From an uncultured Eubacteriales bacterium (GTDB taxonomy: Bacteria; Bacillota; Clostridia; Christensenellales; Aristaeellaceae), in the NCBI GenBank assembly GCA_902785105.1, contig CACZXF010000005.1:1121-57887 (forward strand): a stretch of 56,767 bases of DNA. Direction: 5' to 3'. Below are positions 1 through 9,037 of the stretch, piece after piece (within the stretch, counting starts at the first letter, position 1; each line of letters starts with the position of its first letter). The notes under the pieces were generated by a model. The model worked only from the letters and a program-made list of their open reading frames with translations. It was not told where the DNA came from and did not search any database. Both the position numbers and the translations under genes were made by a program.

Positions 1-105
1 CATTTCTTCCTGTAGCTTATCACATTTGGCTCTGCGCCGCGAGGGGTGTTTCTATTTTGTCATTTTTGTTTTGGATTCTTAATTCATGCGGTTGTCGTGC
101 GTTTT

Positions 106-2094
106 TTACCAGACTGTGATCTCACCGGAGCCCTCGCTGAAGGGACCGGGGAGGGCACTCAGGCCGCGATGATTGCCGAAATAGTCTCGGTCAAAGGTGA
201 TGGCCGTGCTGTCGGGGTTCTCAAAGCACTCCTCGGGCTCGAAGGCGCAGCCCAGGATGTCGCTGGTGACGATGGCGTCCCGGAAATCCTTAATGTAATC
301 ATAGACATTGGTCTTGAGGACGCATTTTCCGTCCGCTTCCGCAAGCTCGACCCTGATTGCCGCCTCGTTGTCGGCCAGGCCGTGCTTCTCATGGCGGCTG
401 ACGGTTGCACCGTTAAAATAGGCGTTGCCGTCCACCCAGGCCGGGAGATGGCCGAAGTGGTACTGGGCCAGGGCGTGCATGTCCGGCTCGCGGTCCATCA
501 TGAAGTTGGCGATCCACTCATCGTAGCTGGGGAAGATGTCGAAGGGTGCGGTACCGGTCACTTCATAATCCGGGGCGGTGGGCTGGCGCTCGGGGTCGGT
601 GACGGGCCAGCGCTGGACGATGATGTTGTTGTACACCCGGTCGTCGCCGTGGAGTATGGTCATGAAACCGGCGACCTCGGTGCGATGGCGGATGTGATAG
701 GGCGTGTAGCGGGGCTCCCGCTGGCCGTTGACGACGCTGTCCACGCCGGAGTTGATGAGGCCGAAGGCGCCGCACATCAGGTTGTGCACCACCGCGAGGC
801 CCTCGCTGGGCATGACGACGCTCATCTTTGACAGCATAATGTTGTTGTCGATCAGCGTCGGGCCGTGGCCCACCTCGATGAACACGTCGTTGGAGAACAT
901 GGCCCCCTGGGCGGGCTGGATGCCCTCGGGGCGCTGGTTGTCATGGAGCAGGTTCTGGGTGATGCGCGCGCCCTGGGCCTCCCAGTCCAGCCAGACGCCC
1001 ATGATGCAGTTGTGGATGTGGTTGCGGCGGATGGTGACGTCGATGGCGGCGTGCAGCTTGATGCCCGCGGTTTCCGCGCCGCCGAGCTGCTGGCTGTTGC
1101 AGACGTGGTGGATGTGGCAGTCCTCGATGGTGGAGAACACCGCGCCCATGCGCCCCACGATGCCGGTCTGTTCACAGTGGTGGATGTGGCAGCGGCGGAC
1201 GATGTGGCTGCCCACCTTCTCCTTGAGCCAGCCGTGATACTGGCCCCGGCAAACGGCGTCCCGCTCCATCTGGGTCGGGCTCTTGATGTGCTTCGTGTAG
1301 AAGTACATGTCGTTCTCCGGGTCGCGGTACTTGCCCAGAGAGATGCCGCAGCACTTGCTGCCCCAAACCTCGCAGTCCTCGATGATCCAGCCCTTGGACC
1401 AGTGAGGACCGATGAGGCCGTCCTGATAGGCGGCGGGCGGTGCCCAGGTGGTCGCGCCCTTGTTGATGTCGAAGCCGGAGACGGTAATGTAGTCGATGCC
1501 ATTTTCCTCGGGCATGAAGCAGTTGCGGCGGACGAGTATCTCCACCTTCTCGGCATTGGGGTCGAGGTCGTGGAAGTTGGCGTACAGCACGGTTTCGTCC
1601 CCGTCCTGCTCAGTGTACCACTTCCAGGTGGACGCCGCCTGATCCCAGGCACAGGGGTCGGCCTCCCCGGCTTTGCACTCGTCCAAGGTGACCGTCTCAT
1701 ACATCATCTTATCATTGAGGAACACTGCGCCGGTGTGGCGTACGGTGGGCGCGAAATACCAGTCGCCGCAGACCATTTCCTTATACGGATTATAGGCGCC
1801 AAAGACGCCGTTCTTCACGCGGTTCGTCCAGACATTGCTTTCCAGCTTCGTCCAGCCGGTCAGCGGCTCCGCGCCGGTGATGACCGCGCCCAGCGGCACC
1901 TCCGAACGGTAGACGATGCGGGCGTCTTCCCGCCCCGGGTGGCGCGGAACGACGGTCTCACGATAGATGCCCGGGGCGACGATGATCTCATCCCCCGCCA
2001 TGGCTTTCTGCGCCGCGTCGTTGATGTGCTTAAAGGGCATGGTTTTGGAGCCGTTTCCGTCCCGTCCCGCGTCAGCATTGACATAAAGTATCAT
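106..2094 (-). CDS. GH120 beta-xylosidase
   Basis: This 662-residue protein is a right-handed parallel beta-helix glycosidase that closely resembles GH120 beta-xylosidases such as XylC of Thermoanaerobacterium saccharolyticum, as I recall that sequence. Family 120 enzymes release xylose from short xylo-oligosaccharides with retention. The match runs the whole length, including the N-terminal DUF1565-like start and the segment VWLDWEAQGAR. The family nucleophile corresponds to Asp370 (in WLDWEAQG) and the acid/base to Glu407 (in DVFIEVGHGP), both present. There is no signal peptide, so it should act on imported xylo-oligosaccharides in the cytoplasm. The ATG at 2094 follows GGGAGG. It is divergent from a sugar-sensing diguanylate cyclase gene, which may respond to the same sugars (inference). 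Confidence 0.9.
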   Translation of the reverse strand: MILYVNADAGRDGNGSKTMPFKHINDAAQKAMAGDEIIVAPGIYRETVVPRHPGREDARIVYRSEVPLGAVITGAEPLTGWTKLESNVWTNRVKNGVFGAYNPYKEMVCGDWYFAPTVRHTGAVFLNDKMMYETVTLDECKAGEADPCAWDQAASTWKWYTEQDGDETVLYANFHDLDPNAEKVEILVRRNCFMPEENGIDYITVSGFDINKGATTWAPPAAYQDGLIGPHWSKGWIIEDCEVWGSKCCGISLGKYRDPENDMYFYTKHIKSPTQMERDAVCRGQYHGWLKEKVGSHIVRRCHIHHCEQTGIVGRMGAVFSTIEDCHIHHVCNSQQLGGAETAGIKLHAAIDVTIRRNHIHNCIMGVWLDWEAQGARITQNLLHDNQRPEGIQPAQGAMFSNDVFIEVGHGPTLIDNNIMLSKMSVVMPSEGLAVVHNLMCGAFGLINSGVDSVVNGQREPRYTPYHIRHRTEVAGFMTILHGDDRVYNNIIVQRWPVTDPERQPTAPDYEVTGTAPFDIFPSYDEWIANFMMDREPDMHALAQYHFGHLPAWVDGNAYFNGATVSRHEKHGLADNEAAIRVELAEADGKCVLKTNVYDYIKDFRDAIVTSDILGCAFEPEECFENPDSTAITFDRDYFGNHRGLSALPGPFSEGSGEITVW

Positions 2095-2138
2095 TTATAT
2101 ATGACCTCCCTGCTTCTGTCTGTAAGTATCCTGTGGAA

Positions 2139-2167
2139 ATTATATCACCGCATCACCGCAATTGCAA
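2139..2167 (-). promoter_or_regulatory. Promoter of the GH120 gene
   Basis: On the minus strand TTGCAA (2167-2162) and a perfect TATAAT (2144-2139) are separated by 17 nt, about 45 nt before the GH120 start. The -35 lies inside the small palindrome ATTGCAAT. The -10 is consensus and the -35 matches 4 of 6, so the call is good but not certain. Confidence 0.55.
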
Positions 2168-2280
2168 TGGTTGTATGGACCAAACATCGAACGGTGCAGA
2201 GCAAACGTTATCGCTCAGCGTCCTCCACAAAAACACGGATTTGGTGGGCTGTGCCCACACCCCTATTGCTGCCGCGCATA

Positions 2281-2605
2281 GGCAACGGTCTTTGAGGGCC
2301 ATAGATCCGAGTTCCCAGGCGACTCAGCCCAAATCTTCGATTTGGTCTGAGCCGTCCGGCCTAAAGGCGACAAGCCCAATAGGGCTTGTCGGTCAGCCCT
2401 TTGGGCTGACTGTCCCGGTTGAATCAAGACACCGCCGGATAGCTTTGCCAAATGCAAAGCTACCTCAAAGTCTGCGTACAAAGGCCCTTTCGCAGTTTTT
2501 GAGGTCGTGCTTTTTGACCTCAAAAACGTCGCTTACTGCTAACATATTATTAAGAATGCAACATAGGTCCTGGGGGCTCGGACCTATGGTCCCCCAGGAC
2601 CGGTC
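2281..2605. repeat. Cluster of six short perfect hairpins
   Basis: Six non-overlapping perfect inverted repeats lie in about 275 nt of the 695-nt gap between divergent genes: 2329-2345 (7-bp stem), 2369-2390 (9 bp), 2392-2410 (8 bp), 2440-2462 (9 bp), 2498-2524 (9 bp) and 2566-2601 (11 bp). Loops are 3-14 nt and no stem has a T-run after it, so these are not ordinary terminators. The same CAAATC-TTC-GATTTG unit reappears at 56729-56746. An open frame crosses the region on the plus strand but it is composed of these repeats, has no ribosome site and resembles nothing. The rest of the gap (2170-2280, 2606-2719) shows nothing I recognise. Confidence 0.75.
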
Positions 2606-2719
2606 ACCTAAGCGCGGCAGGTCTGGGGTGCGGGCACAGCCCGCCAAATTCCAAATCATCGAACATGCAGAGCCACCGCCGCCATATTTTAAATGTTTGG
2701 AGAATCTTAACCCTTGAAC

Positions 2720-2748
2720 TGGACAGTCTGGTACAAAAGGAGTATAAT
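2720..2748 (+). promoter_or_regulatory. Promoter of the sensor-diguanylate cyclase gene
   Basis: TGGACA (2720-2725), a 17-nt spacer and a consensus TATAAT (2743-2748) lie about 45 nt before the TTG start at 2791. The spacing is ideal and the -35 matches 5 of 6. Confidence 0.65.
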
Positions 2749-2790
2749 TAATAAAGTTACATAATTACTGTATGTTGGAAGGTCATAGCC

Positions 2791-4677
2791 TTGATTTTTT
2801 CAAATCGCAAAACCATCGGCGTGTTTATCAGCAAAATATTTGCTCCTTTTGACAACGCGGTGTTTCACGCGCTGGAGCGCGAGGGTCGACGGCTGAACTA
2901 CGATATCGTGGTTTTCACCACCACCGGTTATTTTGCGACGCAGAACGAATACGACATCCAGGAGAAGAACATATTCCGCACGGCCGCCATCGACAAGCTG
3001 GACGGCATCATCATCGTGCCCGAAAGCTACGAGCAGGGCGATTTCCGCGAGCTGCTCTTCGACATGCTGCGCCGCCACGCCCAGTGCCCCGTGGTGGCCA
3101 TTCGCCACAACGGCAATGAGTTCGACTGCGTCTATACCGATGAGACCCAGGCCATCCGGCCGCTGGTGCGCCACCTGATCGAGCATCACGGACTCAAAAG
3201 GATATGCTTTCAGACGGGCTTTCCCACGCACATCGAGGCGAATATGCGGCTTGCCGCCTTCCGGCAGGAGATGGCCGAGCATGGCCTTGAGGTGCGGGAT
3301 AAGGACGTCTGTCCAGGCACCATGTGGACGGACTGCGCCAGGGAGGCCTATGAGCGCTTCTTCTCGGACCCCGAAGACCGGCCCGAGGCGGTGGTCTGCG
3401 CCAACGACTACATGGCGGTGAGCCTGATGCGCCTGCTGATGGAGAAGGGCCTGCGGTTGCCCGAGGATGTCATTGTGACCGGCTTCGACAACATCATTGG
3501 CGCGGGCCCGGACATGCCCGGCCTGACCACGATACAGCCCGACTACGACGCGATGGTGGTCCGGGCCATGGACCACTTGGACCGCCGCATTCGCGGTGTC
3601 TCCGAATGGCACCGTCAGGCGCGGTTCAGCCTGGAGGGCAGGCTGGTGCTTGGCGAGAGCTGCGGATGCGGCAAGCGTTCGCCCGACTACTTCCGGGATG
3701 TCAGCCGGCGCACCACCGCGCTGCTGGCACTGGAGGACGAACAGGACCGGATCATGAACAGCCTGAGCATCGATCTGGGCGCCTGCGCCGACCTGAAGGA
3801 GCTCCACGAGGCGCTGATCAGCAACCGGGCGAAGAGCGCCAACATCCGGGATCACTACCTGTGCCTGTTCGGCGAACCGGGCGCGCTGATGCAGGAGAAG
3901 AGCGGCAAGGCTACGCTGGTCCACGCCATACGAGATGGCCGGGACTGCGGCATCCCCATGATCTCCTTCGACCGGCCCCACTTGCTGCCCGCCATGGCCG
4001 AGCGCCCGGAGGAGCCCCAGATGCTCTTTATGAAGCTGCTGCACCAGCGGGGCAACAATTTCGGTTACAGCATCTCCCAGTATGTGCCGGGGGACGGACC
4101 CTCGCGCATCTTCGTACAGGTGAACGCGCTGCTGTCCATCGCGCTGGAGAATATCTCCCGGCGTGGGGAGCTCATGCGGCTCTATGAGGAGCGGCGCATG
4201 AGCAGCATAACAGACCTGATGACGGGCCTTCTGAACCGCCGCGGACTCATGGAGCGCCTGGAGCCCCTGTGGCCGGGCCTGAAGGGCAGGACCACGGCCT
4301 TTGTCAGCATCGACATGGATCGCCTGAAGTACATCAATGACAATTTCGGCCATGCCGCCGGGGACTTCGCCATCCGACTGCTGGCCCGGGCGATACAGGC
4401 CGCTCTGCCCCGGGATGGCATCGGCGCGCGCATCGGCGGCGACGAGTTCCTGATCTTCCTGCCCGACGCGGGCAATGGCGAAGAGCAGGCTTTCCTGGAC
4501 CGGTTCAACCGGGAGCTGCAAAGGCTCAATGCCGAGGAGAACCGATCCTTCACCGTTTCCGCCAGCGTGGGCTGCGTCACCGAGCAGATCGACGAGCTGG
4601 ACACCATCGAAGGCTGTATCCACGACAGCGATACCCGCATGTATCAGGTCAAGGAAGCCCACCATATGGTCAGGTAA
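2791..4677 (+). CDS. LacI-type sugar-binding domain fused to diguanylate cyclase (GGDEF)
   Basis: A 628-residue predicted c-di-GMP synthase. Residues about 7-285 form a type-I periplasmic-binding-protein fold like the effector domain of LacI repressors, but no helix-turn-helix precedes it. There is also no signal peptide or membrane segment, so it should sense a small ligand, probably a sugar, in the cytoplasm. A CGC motif follows this domain, as in other LacI-like/GGDEF proteins. Residues about 300-450 are an unassigned middle region. A GGDEF domain (about 465-625) has an intact GGDEF signature at 549-553. A canonical RxxD inhibitory site is not evident upstream of it. The start is TTG, chosen for the GGAAGG site at 2777-2782 eight bases upstream. 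The gene diverges from the GH120 xylosidase, which suggests a pentose or oligosaccharide ligand (inference). Confidence 0.85.
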   Translation: MIFSNRKTIGVFISKIFAPFDNAVFHALEREGRRLNYDIVVFTTTGYFATQNEYDIQEKNIFRTAAIDKLDGIIIVPESYEQGDFRELLFDMLRRHAQCPVVAIRHNGNEFDCVYTDETQAIRPLVRHLIEHHGLKRICFQTGFPTHIEANMRLAAFRQEMAEHGLEVRDKDVCPGTMWTDCAREAYERFFSDPEDRPEAVVCANDYMAVSLMRLLMEKGLRLPEDVIVTGFDNIIGAGPDMPGLTTIQPDYDAMVVRAMDHLDRRIRGVSEWHRQARFSLEGRLVLGESCGCGKRSPDYFRDVSRRTTALLALEDEQDRIMNSLSIDLGACADLKELHEALISNRAKSANIRDHYLCLFGEPGALMQEKSGKATLVHAIRDGRDCGIPMISFDRPHLLPAMAERPEEPQMLFMKLLHQRGNNFGYSISQYVPGDGPSRIFVQVNALLSIALENISRRGELMRLYEERRMSSITDLMTGLLNRRGLMERLEPLWPGLKGRTTAFVSIDMDRLKYINDNFGHAAGDFAIRLLARAIQAALPRDGIGARIGGDEFLIFLPDAGNGEEQAFLDRFNRELQRLNAEENRSFTVSASVGCVTEQIDELDTIEGCIHDSDTRMYQVKEAHHMVR

Positions 4678-4705
4678 GCTTGGAGCAGATTCGGTTCGCA
4701 TCTAT

Positions 4706-4775
4706 AAAAAGGGATTTGCCGAGGAGCCGCGTCTCCCAAAAGCCTTCCCAGGTTGGGAAAGGTGGCCGAACGGTG
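4706..4775. repeat. Degenerate copy of intergenic repeats A and C
   Basis: The stretch contains GGGATTTGCCGAGG, like the outer end called A elsewhere, and then CCAAAAGCCTTCCC with GGTGGCCGAACGG, a decayed version of element C (intact near 32640 and 52290). It marks the start of a decayed zone running to about 6.8 kb. Confidence 0.5.
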
Positions 4776-4779
4776 AAGT

Positions 4780-4826
4780 GGCTGTTGCAGATGATAGAAA
4801 AAGCTGCAACAGCCTTCATTATTTTA
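4780..4826 (+). terminator. Hairpin terminator after the GGDEF gene
   Basis: An 11-bp perfect stem (4780-4790 with 4804-4814) encloses a 13-nt loop and is followed by TTCATTATTTTAT. It lies about 100 nt after the diguanylate cyclase stop. The T-tract is interrupted, so efficiency is uncertain. Confidence 0.5.
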
Positions 4827-4879
4827 TACAGAAGGCACCGTATACAGAAAAAAGGTAAGCACTTCCTCGCCGTTAATGA

Positions 4880-5030
4880 AAACAGGACAGCATCTTCAGG
4901 TTGTTGAGCCTCTGAAGATGCTCTCCTGCGCCATACAGAGAATGCCGGTCAGGAATCCATAGGCCAGATGCTGGTTGTCCTTAAGAACGCCGGAGAACAG
5001 ATTGCGCATGAAGCGGATCCTCTATTCATC
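4880..5030 (-). pseudogene. Fragment of an AAA-ATPase-like/PD-(D/E)XK protein
   Basis: Minus-strand translation from 5009 reads MRNLFSGVLKDN, then LTGILCMAQESIF, and after a frameshift LNNLKMLSCF (about 4914-4885). This is the order and wording of a conserved core block in AAA-ATPase-like proteins that carry a C-terminal nuclease domain (PF09820 group), where one finds forms like VLKxN, ITGxLRxAKESIF and GLNNLK. Only about 45 codons remain, with a stop just upstream and a frameshift inside, so it is a dead remnant. The assignment rests on my memory of the family; confidence is moderate. Confidence 0.5.
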
Positions 5031-5074
5031 CTTGCCACAGGGCTTTTGGAGGTTTGGAGAAAAAATATTTGTAA

Positions 5075-6504
5075 GATCACGGGGTGGACCTGGTGTTCAC
5101 CGACATCCGCATGCTCCGGCTGAATGGCATGGATCTGGCGAGACAGCTTCGGAAAAAACAATCCTCAACAAAGTTTGTGTTTATCAGCGGCTATGATGAT
5201 TTCGCACTGGTTCGGCAGGCACTGCAAATGCGGGCCTGCGACTATCTGCTCTAGCCTCTGGAACCCGATGTGCTGACGGAACTGCTGACGTGCTTGGACA
5301 GGGAATCGGAATCCGCGCCCACGCTGACTCCCGAGGAACTGGATCAGCTGAATCAGGACGCCCGGATCGCCTGGCGGCACCGGGCCCAGAAGGCACTGCG
5401 CCGGGTGGTGCTGGACAACCGCCCACTGAGCAAGGCGGAAGTGGAGCTGTTGACGCCTGAACCGGGCATGGCCTGACAGCTGATCGCCGCGGAGGTGGAG
5501 CGATTCTATGAGCGCTACGCTAATCTCAGTGCGGAGCGACCGGGCCCTATGCAGGACAGTCATTCAGAGGAATTGCAGGCGATCTGCGGCAGAGACAGCA
5601 TCGTATTCCCGCTGGGCGAGGGGCGTTACGGCCTGTGCCTTTAAGGGGAAGAAGCCGGGCTGGATGAGGCAGACCACAAACTGATCCAGAGACTGGCGCG
5701 TCTGCCCAAGTCCGGGGACCGGCTGATCTGCTTTGACGGCGGTCAGGCCCGCAGGCCCGATAAACTCGGCACTCTCTATGAACGGTCCATGCGCCTGGGA
5801 GGACCACTTTTCACCGACAGAGACAGCAATCCCCGGTAGCCACGATGACCGCTTGAACAGCGCGGTCAACGCGGTGCGGCTGAGCGACCAAATGCTGCTG
5901 GAGCGGCGGGTCCGGGAGCTTGAAGCCATCATCGCCGGGGAGGGCGGGCACTCCTTCCTGTATACCCAGGTGAATTACGCAAATCATTACGCTCAGGCTA
6001 TTCGCTATGTCGCCGATACGAGCGGCTCCATCAGCGAATTATTTAACGATCCTCTGAGAGAGTATCGCGCCGTGTACAACGGGCATAATCTGGAGAAGGC
6101 TTCCCGGAGCATGCTGCGGATACTCAGCGCCATCGCGAATTATCTGCCCCCGTGTCAAAGGGGAAACACCACCACGCAGATTCGCAAGGCAAAGCGCTAT
6201 ATCGACAATCATCTGGAGGATTCCTCCCTCAGCATACAGTAGGTTGTCGATGGTTTTTCCATGTCCACCAGCTATTTCAGCACCGAATTCAGAAAGATTG
6301 TGGGCTATACCTTCACCGAATATCTGATGATGGCGCATACAGCAGGCCGGCAAGAGGCTTCGACACTCCAAGCTCAAGATCTACGAGATTGCCGAAACGC
6401 CGGGCTATGAGAATGCCACCTATTTCAGCACCTTGTTTAAGCGCCAGTATTGCATCACGCCCAAGCAGTACAGGGGCGAAAGATGTTGTAATGCGGCGCA
6501 ATGA
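5075..6504 (+). pseudogene. Broken YesN/AraC-type response regulator
   Basis: Stitching frames gives a full response regulator. A receiver core (VDLVFTDIRM at 5084, then FVFISGYDDF and YLL) comes first. A linker region follows with in-frame stops at 5252, 5474, 5642 and 5837. After a frameshift near 5830 there is a long helical region, then an AraC-type DNA-binding domain: KRYIDNHLEDSSLSIQ, a stop at 6240, MSTSYFSTEFRKIVGYTF, and after a second frameshift near 6350 the final helix-turn-helix KIYEIAETPGYENATYF and TPKQYRG. The first part of the receiver is missing. In living relatives such regulators pair with a YesM kinase and control sugar uptake; no such kinase remains here. With at least five stops and two shifts it cannot be functional. 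Confidence 0.88.
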
Positions 6505-6789
6505 ACAGTTGCATCGCCCAAAATGAGCTGTTGTAGGGCACCTAAAAAGCATTGTACCTCCCGACCATGATAAGTTATTATTATACTCAATTTAAAACAT
6601 ATACAGATTCGGAGCAGAGTTTTGTTCTGTCTATGCTGGAGGTTGGGAGGCACAGCGGTACTGCGTTATTCGGAGTGAAGTAACGAAAGGTCGAATGTAG
6701 AACGACACCTGTTAGTGTTGTTGATCTCAGGGTGCGTAAGTAATACAATTTTGACTCCTCAGCGCAGAAGAATTGCGTGCCCGGGTTTC

Positions 6790-8046
6790 TCATTTCAACA
6801 GGAACTGGTCAAATCCCGTTGTCTCCAGTATCTCCCGAACATCGTCACTGACGCCGGTCATATCAAAGCTGTCCTTGTTTTCCAGAGACTTGTACATCAT
6901 CAAAAGCACACGCAAACCGGCGGAGGACACATAGGCCATCCGGCTCACATCGACATGAATCGCCCTGATTCCTGTCCCTGCATTCTGGAACTGCTTCAAC
7001 AGTTCCGGCGCGGTGATCGTGTCCATGCGTCCCTGGATGGATACTTCAAAGACTCCATCCTTCACTTCGCTTACGACCCTGAAGGGAAGATTGATGTCAA
7101 CGGGAGCGGGCTTCGAAGTCACATTCTTCGCTACAGTGAGCTCCCAGAACTTCATTTTCCCGAATACATCCCGCACGGCAGGCTCCACTTCCGGATTGCC
7201 ATTGAGAGAAGCGATCTGGTCGGGCAGATAGTCGGCCATGCAGATCTCATGAAGCTCAAAGCCCATCTTCCGGATAAAGTCTCTGACCTTTCCGTCGTCG
7301 GGATCGAAAAATACGCTGTCATTGAATTTGACATCCGCCGTCGTGGCGGCGGCGCGGTTTGTCACCGCGGCGTACATGGCGGTCAACTGAGGATCGTTGT
7401 TCAGCGTAGCGGCGACTACCTCTTTATCATACAGGAAATAGGCCCTGTCGGCGATCACCCAGCTCCCGCCGTATTTCTGAAGGAGGCAGCGGATGTTGGA
7501 AAACACCTTCTCCAGCTCGGACTGGACAAAGTACATCAGCAACCCTTCCGTGGTCACCAGAAGGTTGCGACTATCCTCGGTAAAGGCATTCTCCAGGGAC
7601 TCGTAATTCGTGGCGTCCACAGCATGATAGGTCACCGCTTTGTTTTTTCCGATAATTGATTCCACCGCGGGCCCCATAGCATCTATGACAGCGGGAAGGT
7701 CTAATCCAAAGTAAGTTCTCCCCTGGCGGGACAATCGTATGCCGCGGGAGGTATACCCGCAGGGCAGGTCTGCGATCTGGCGTTCTTCCATGCGTTCGAT
7801 CAGTCGGTTCATGGTCTGGAACCGCGTCTCGATGATGATCGTATATGCAGGAAAGAGCTTTCTGACCTGCTCGAGCATCTCCTTGGGTATAGGCTTATTC
7901 GACATCTGCGCGCCGAAGGGCGGAAAGCCCAGGGCGTCGAGAAGGCGCTGTGCGTCTTTGTCTCCCGAAGCAGCACTGAGCTGGACACAGGATTTGGCCG
8001 TGTTGAACACAGGATTGACAAGTTCCCTCAAATCTTGATTATTCAT
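6790..8046 (-). CDS. LCM-type SAM methyltransferase fused to a STAS domain
   Basis: A 418-residue two-domain protein. The first about 305 residues resemble leucine-carboxyl-methyltransferase/TcmP-type SAM methyltransferases (PF04072 group): there is the family phrase TEGLLMYF and a Rossmann-like GLDLPAVIDAM segment. Residues about 325-418 are a STAS domain like anti-sigma-factor antagonists, with DVSRMAYVSSAGLRVL; Ser374 or Ser375 sits where SpoIIAA/RsbV proteins are phosphorylated. The substrate of the methyltransferase is unknown. I chose ATG 8046 because GGAGGG lies 6-7 nt upstream, inside the longer TTG-start frame. It stands alone among decayed sequence. An RsbW-like domain occurs in this window only in the MATE fusion at 44132-45874; a link between the two is speculation. 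Confidence 0.75.
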   Translation of the reverse strand: MNNQDLRELVNPVFNTAKSCVQLSAASGDKDAQRLLDALGFPPFGAQMSNKPIPKEMLEQVRKLFPAYTIIIETRFQTMNRLIERMEERQIADLPCGYTSRGIRLSRQGRTYFGLDLPAVIDAMGPAVESIIGKNKAVTYHAVDATNYESLENAFTEDSRNLLVTTEGLLMYFVQSELEKVFSNIRCLLQKYGGSWVIADRAYFLYDKEVVAATLNNDPQLTAMYAAVTNRAAATTADVKFNDSVFFDPDDGKVRDFIRKMGFELHEICMADYLPDQIASLNGNPEVEPAVRDVFGKMKFWELTVAKNVTSKPAPVDINLPFRVVSEVKDGVFEVSIQGRMDTITAPELLKQFQNAGTGIRAIHVDVSRMAYVSSAGLRVLLMMYKSLENKDSFDMTGVSDDVREILETTGFDQFLLK

Positions 8047-8802
8047 AAAAAAACCCTCCAATATTCAGTCCATCACTTTCTGAATTATGCTGCTCTACAA
8101 GAATGTTGTATTCCTTGAATCCTTCACAGGCCCTTTAATCTTCTCCACGTCAACAGCAATGATTCGGTACAAACCCTTGCTCCATGATTTCACCTGCAAG
8201 AGTCCCCCTTCGATATGCGATTTCCCCATTCACTATTTTACCATAGCATCTGTGGCACTGTCCAGATATCATATATCCCAAAATGGAGATGACTTGGGCG
8301 ATACAGCATCGCCGATCACATCAATGCTCGGTATCGGTATCAATAATAGAAATCCATCGTCTTTTCAGAAAGCATGTGGTTGTCGCTTTTGACCACCGCT
8401 GGTTACATCAGCAGGCAGGGCAATATACGCGCGCAAAAGCTCTTTTTCATAGGTTCCTTTCATGCCATTGAGCGTCAATTGATCCCTTAATCTGCTTTAG
8501 ATTGAGTCCATGTATAGTAAGGCCAGACCTGCTACATCTTCATTCTATAAGCTCAGGCTTTTAAAATGGTAGGTTTTTTGACTGGCTGTCAAACATACCG
8601 AATATAATGTAGTAGTCCCTTATAAACAGGAATTTGCAGGGGTGACGAACCTCTCAGTCAGCCTGCGGCAGACAGCTCCCTTTAAAAGGGAGGCCAAGGC
8701 TGCCGCCTGCAAACTAAACCTTGCCCCGGAAAACCGCAAATAAACAACAGTGATTATTAATCAAAAATAATAAAGGCGGCGCGGTCAGTAACATATTTTC
8801 GC
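8047..8802. other. Gene-poor stretch with a repeat
   Basis: No convincing gene is visible in these 756 nt. A minus-strand frame beginning near 8463 (MKGTYEKELLRAYIALPADV) lasts only 32 codons and I cannot place it; with its frameshifted surroundings it may be another decayed gene. The plus-strand frame at 8087-8392 lacks a ribosome site. Near 8620-8642 is a copy of repeat end A (ATAAACAGGAATTTGCAGGG), followed to about 8705 by a CTCAGTCAGCC...AAAAGGGAGGCCAAGG element of a type common between clostridial genes. Confidence 0.5.
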
Positions 8803-8831
8803 TTGATAAGTTCAGAATGATGTGTTATAAT
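8803..8831 (+). promoter_or_regulatory. Promoter of tRNA-Leu
   Basis: TTGATA (8803-8808), exactly 17 nt, then TATAAT (8826-8831), ending 11 nt before the mature tRNA 5' end. This is a near-consensus sigma-A promoter. Confidence 0.88.
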
Positions 8832-8842
8832 AACATTGCTGT

Positions 8843-8925
8843 GCGGCAGTGGTGGAATGGCAGACACCTTAGACTTAAAATCTGATGCCCCTTCGGGCGT
8901 GCGGGTTCGAGTCCCGCCTGCCGCA
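8843..8925 (+). tRNA. tRNA-Leu (anticodon UAA)
   Basis: An 83-nt type-II tRNA. The acceptor stem GCGGCAG (8843-8849) pairs with CTGCCGC (8918-8924), and A8925 is the discriminator as expected for leucine. The anticodon loop reads CTTAAAA, giving anticodon TAA. A long variable arm (GATGCCCCTTCGGGCGT region) precedes the T-arm GGGTTCGAGTCCC. CCA is not encoded. It is a single-gene transcript with its own promoter and terminator. Confidence 0.96.
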
Positions 8926-8938
8926 CTGACCCAAAATT

Positions 8939-8968
8939 GTCTGATTCATATCGAGTCGGACTTTTTTG
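8939..8968 (+). terminator. Terminator of tRNA-Leu
   Basis: A 9-bp stem with two G-U pairs (8939-8947 with 8953-8961), a 5-nt loop and six T follow the tRNA by 14 nt. Confidence 0.8.
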
Positions 8969-9037
8969 TTTTTGGATCTGTTTCCAAATTCACAGAACTA
9001 TATCTATGCGCGACTTAGTATTCTGAGCGCCGCATAC

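Noticed and set aside
2133-2717. A 194-codon plus-strand frame between GH120 and the GGDEF gene
   Set aside because: It runs through six perfect hairpins, has no ribosome site, resembles no protein and spans the promoters of both flanking genes.
4949-5161. A 70-codon minus-strand gene
   Set aside because: The frame mixes antisense of the broken receiver with the AAA-ATPase-like fragment and is not a gene in itself.
8087-8392. A possible 101-codon gene upstream of tRNA-Leu
   Set aside because: No ribosome site, no recognisable protein and AT-rich decayed surroundings.
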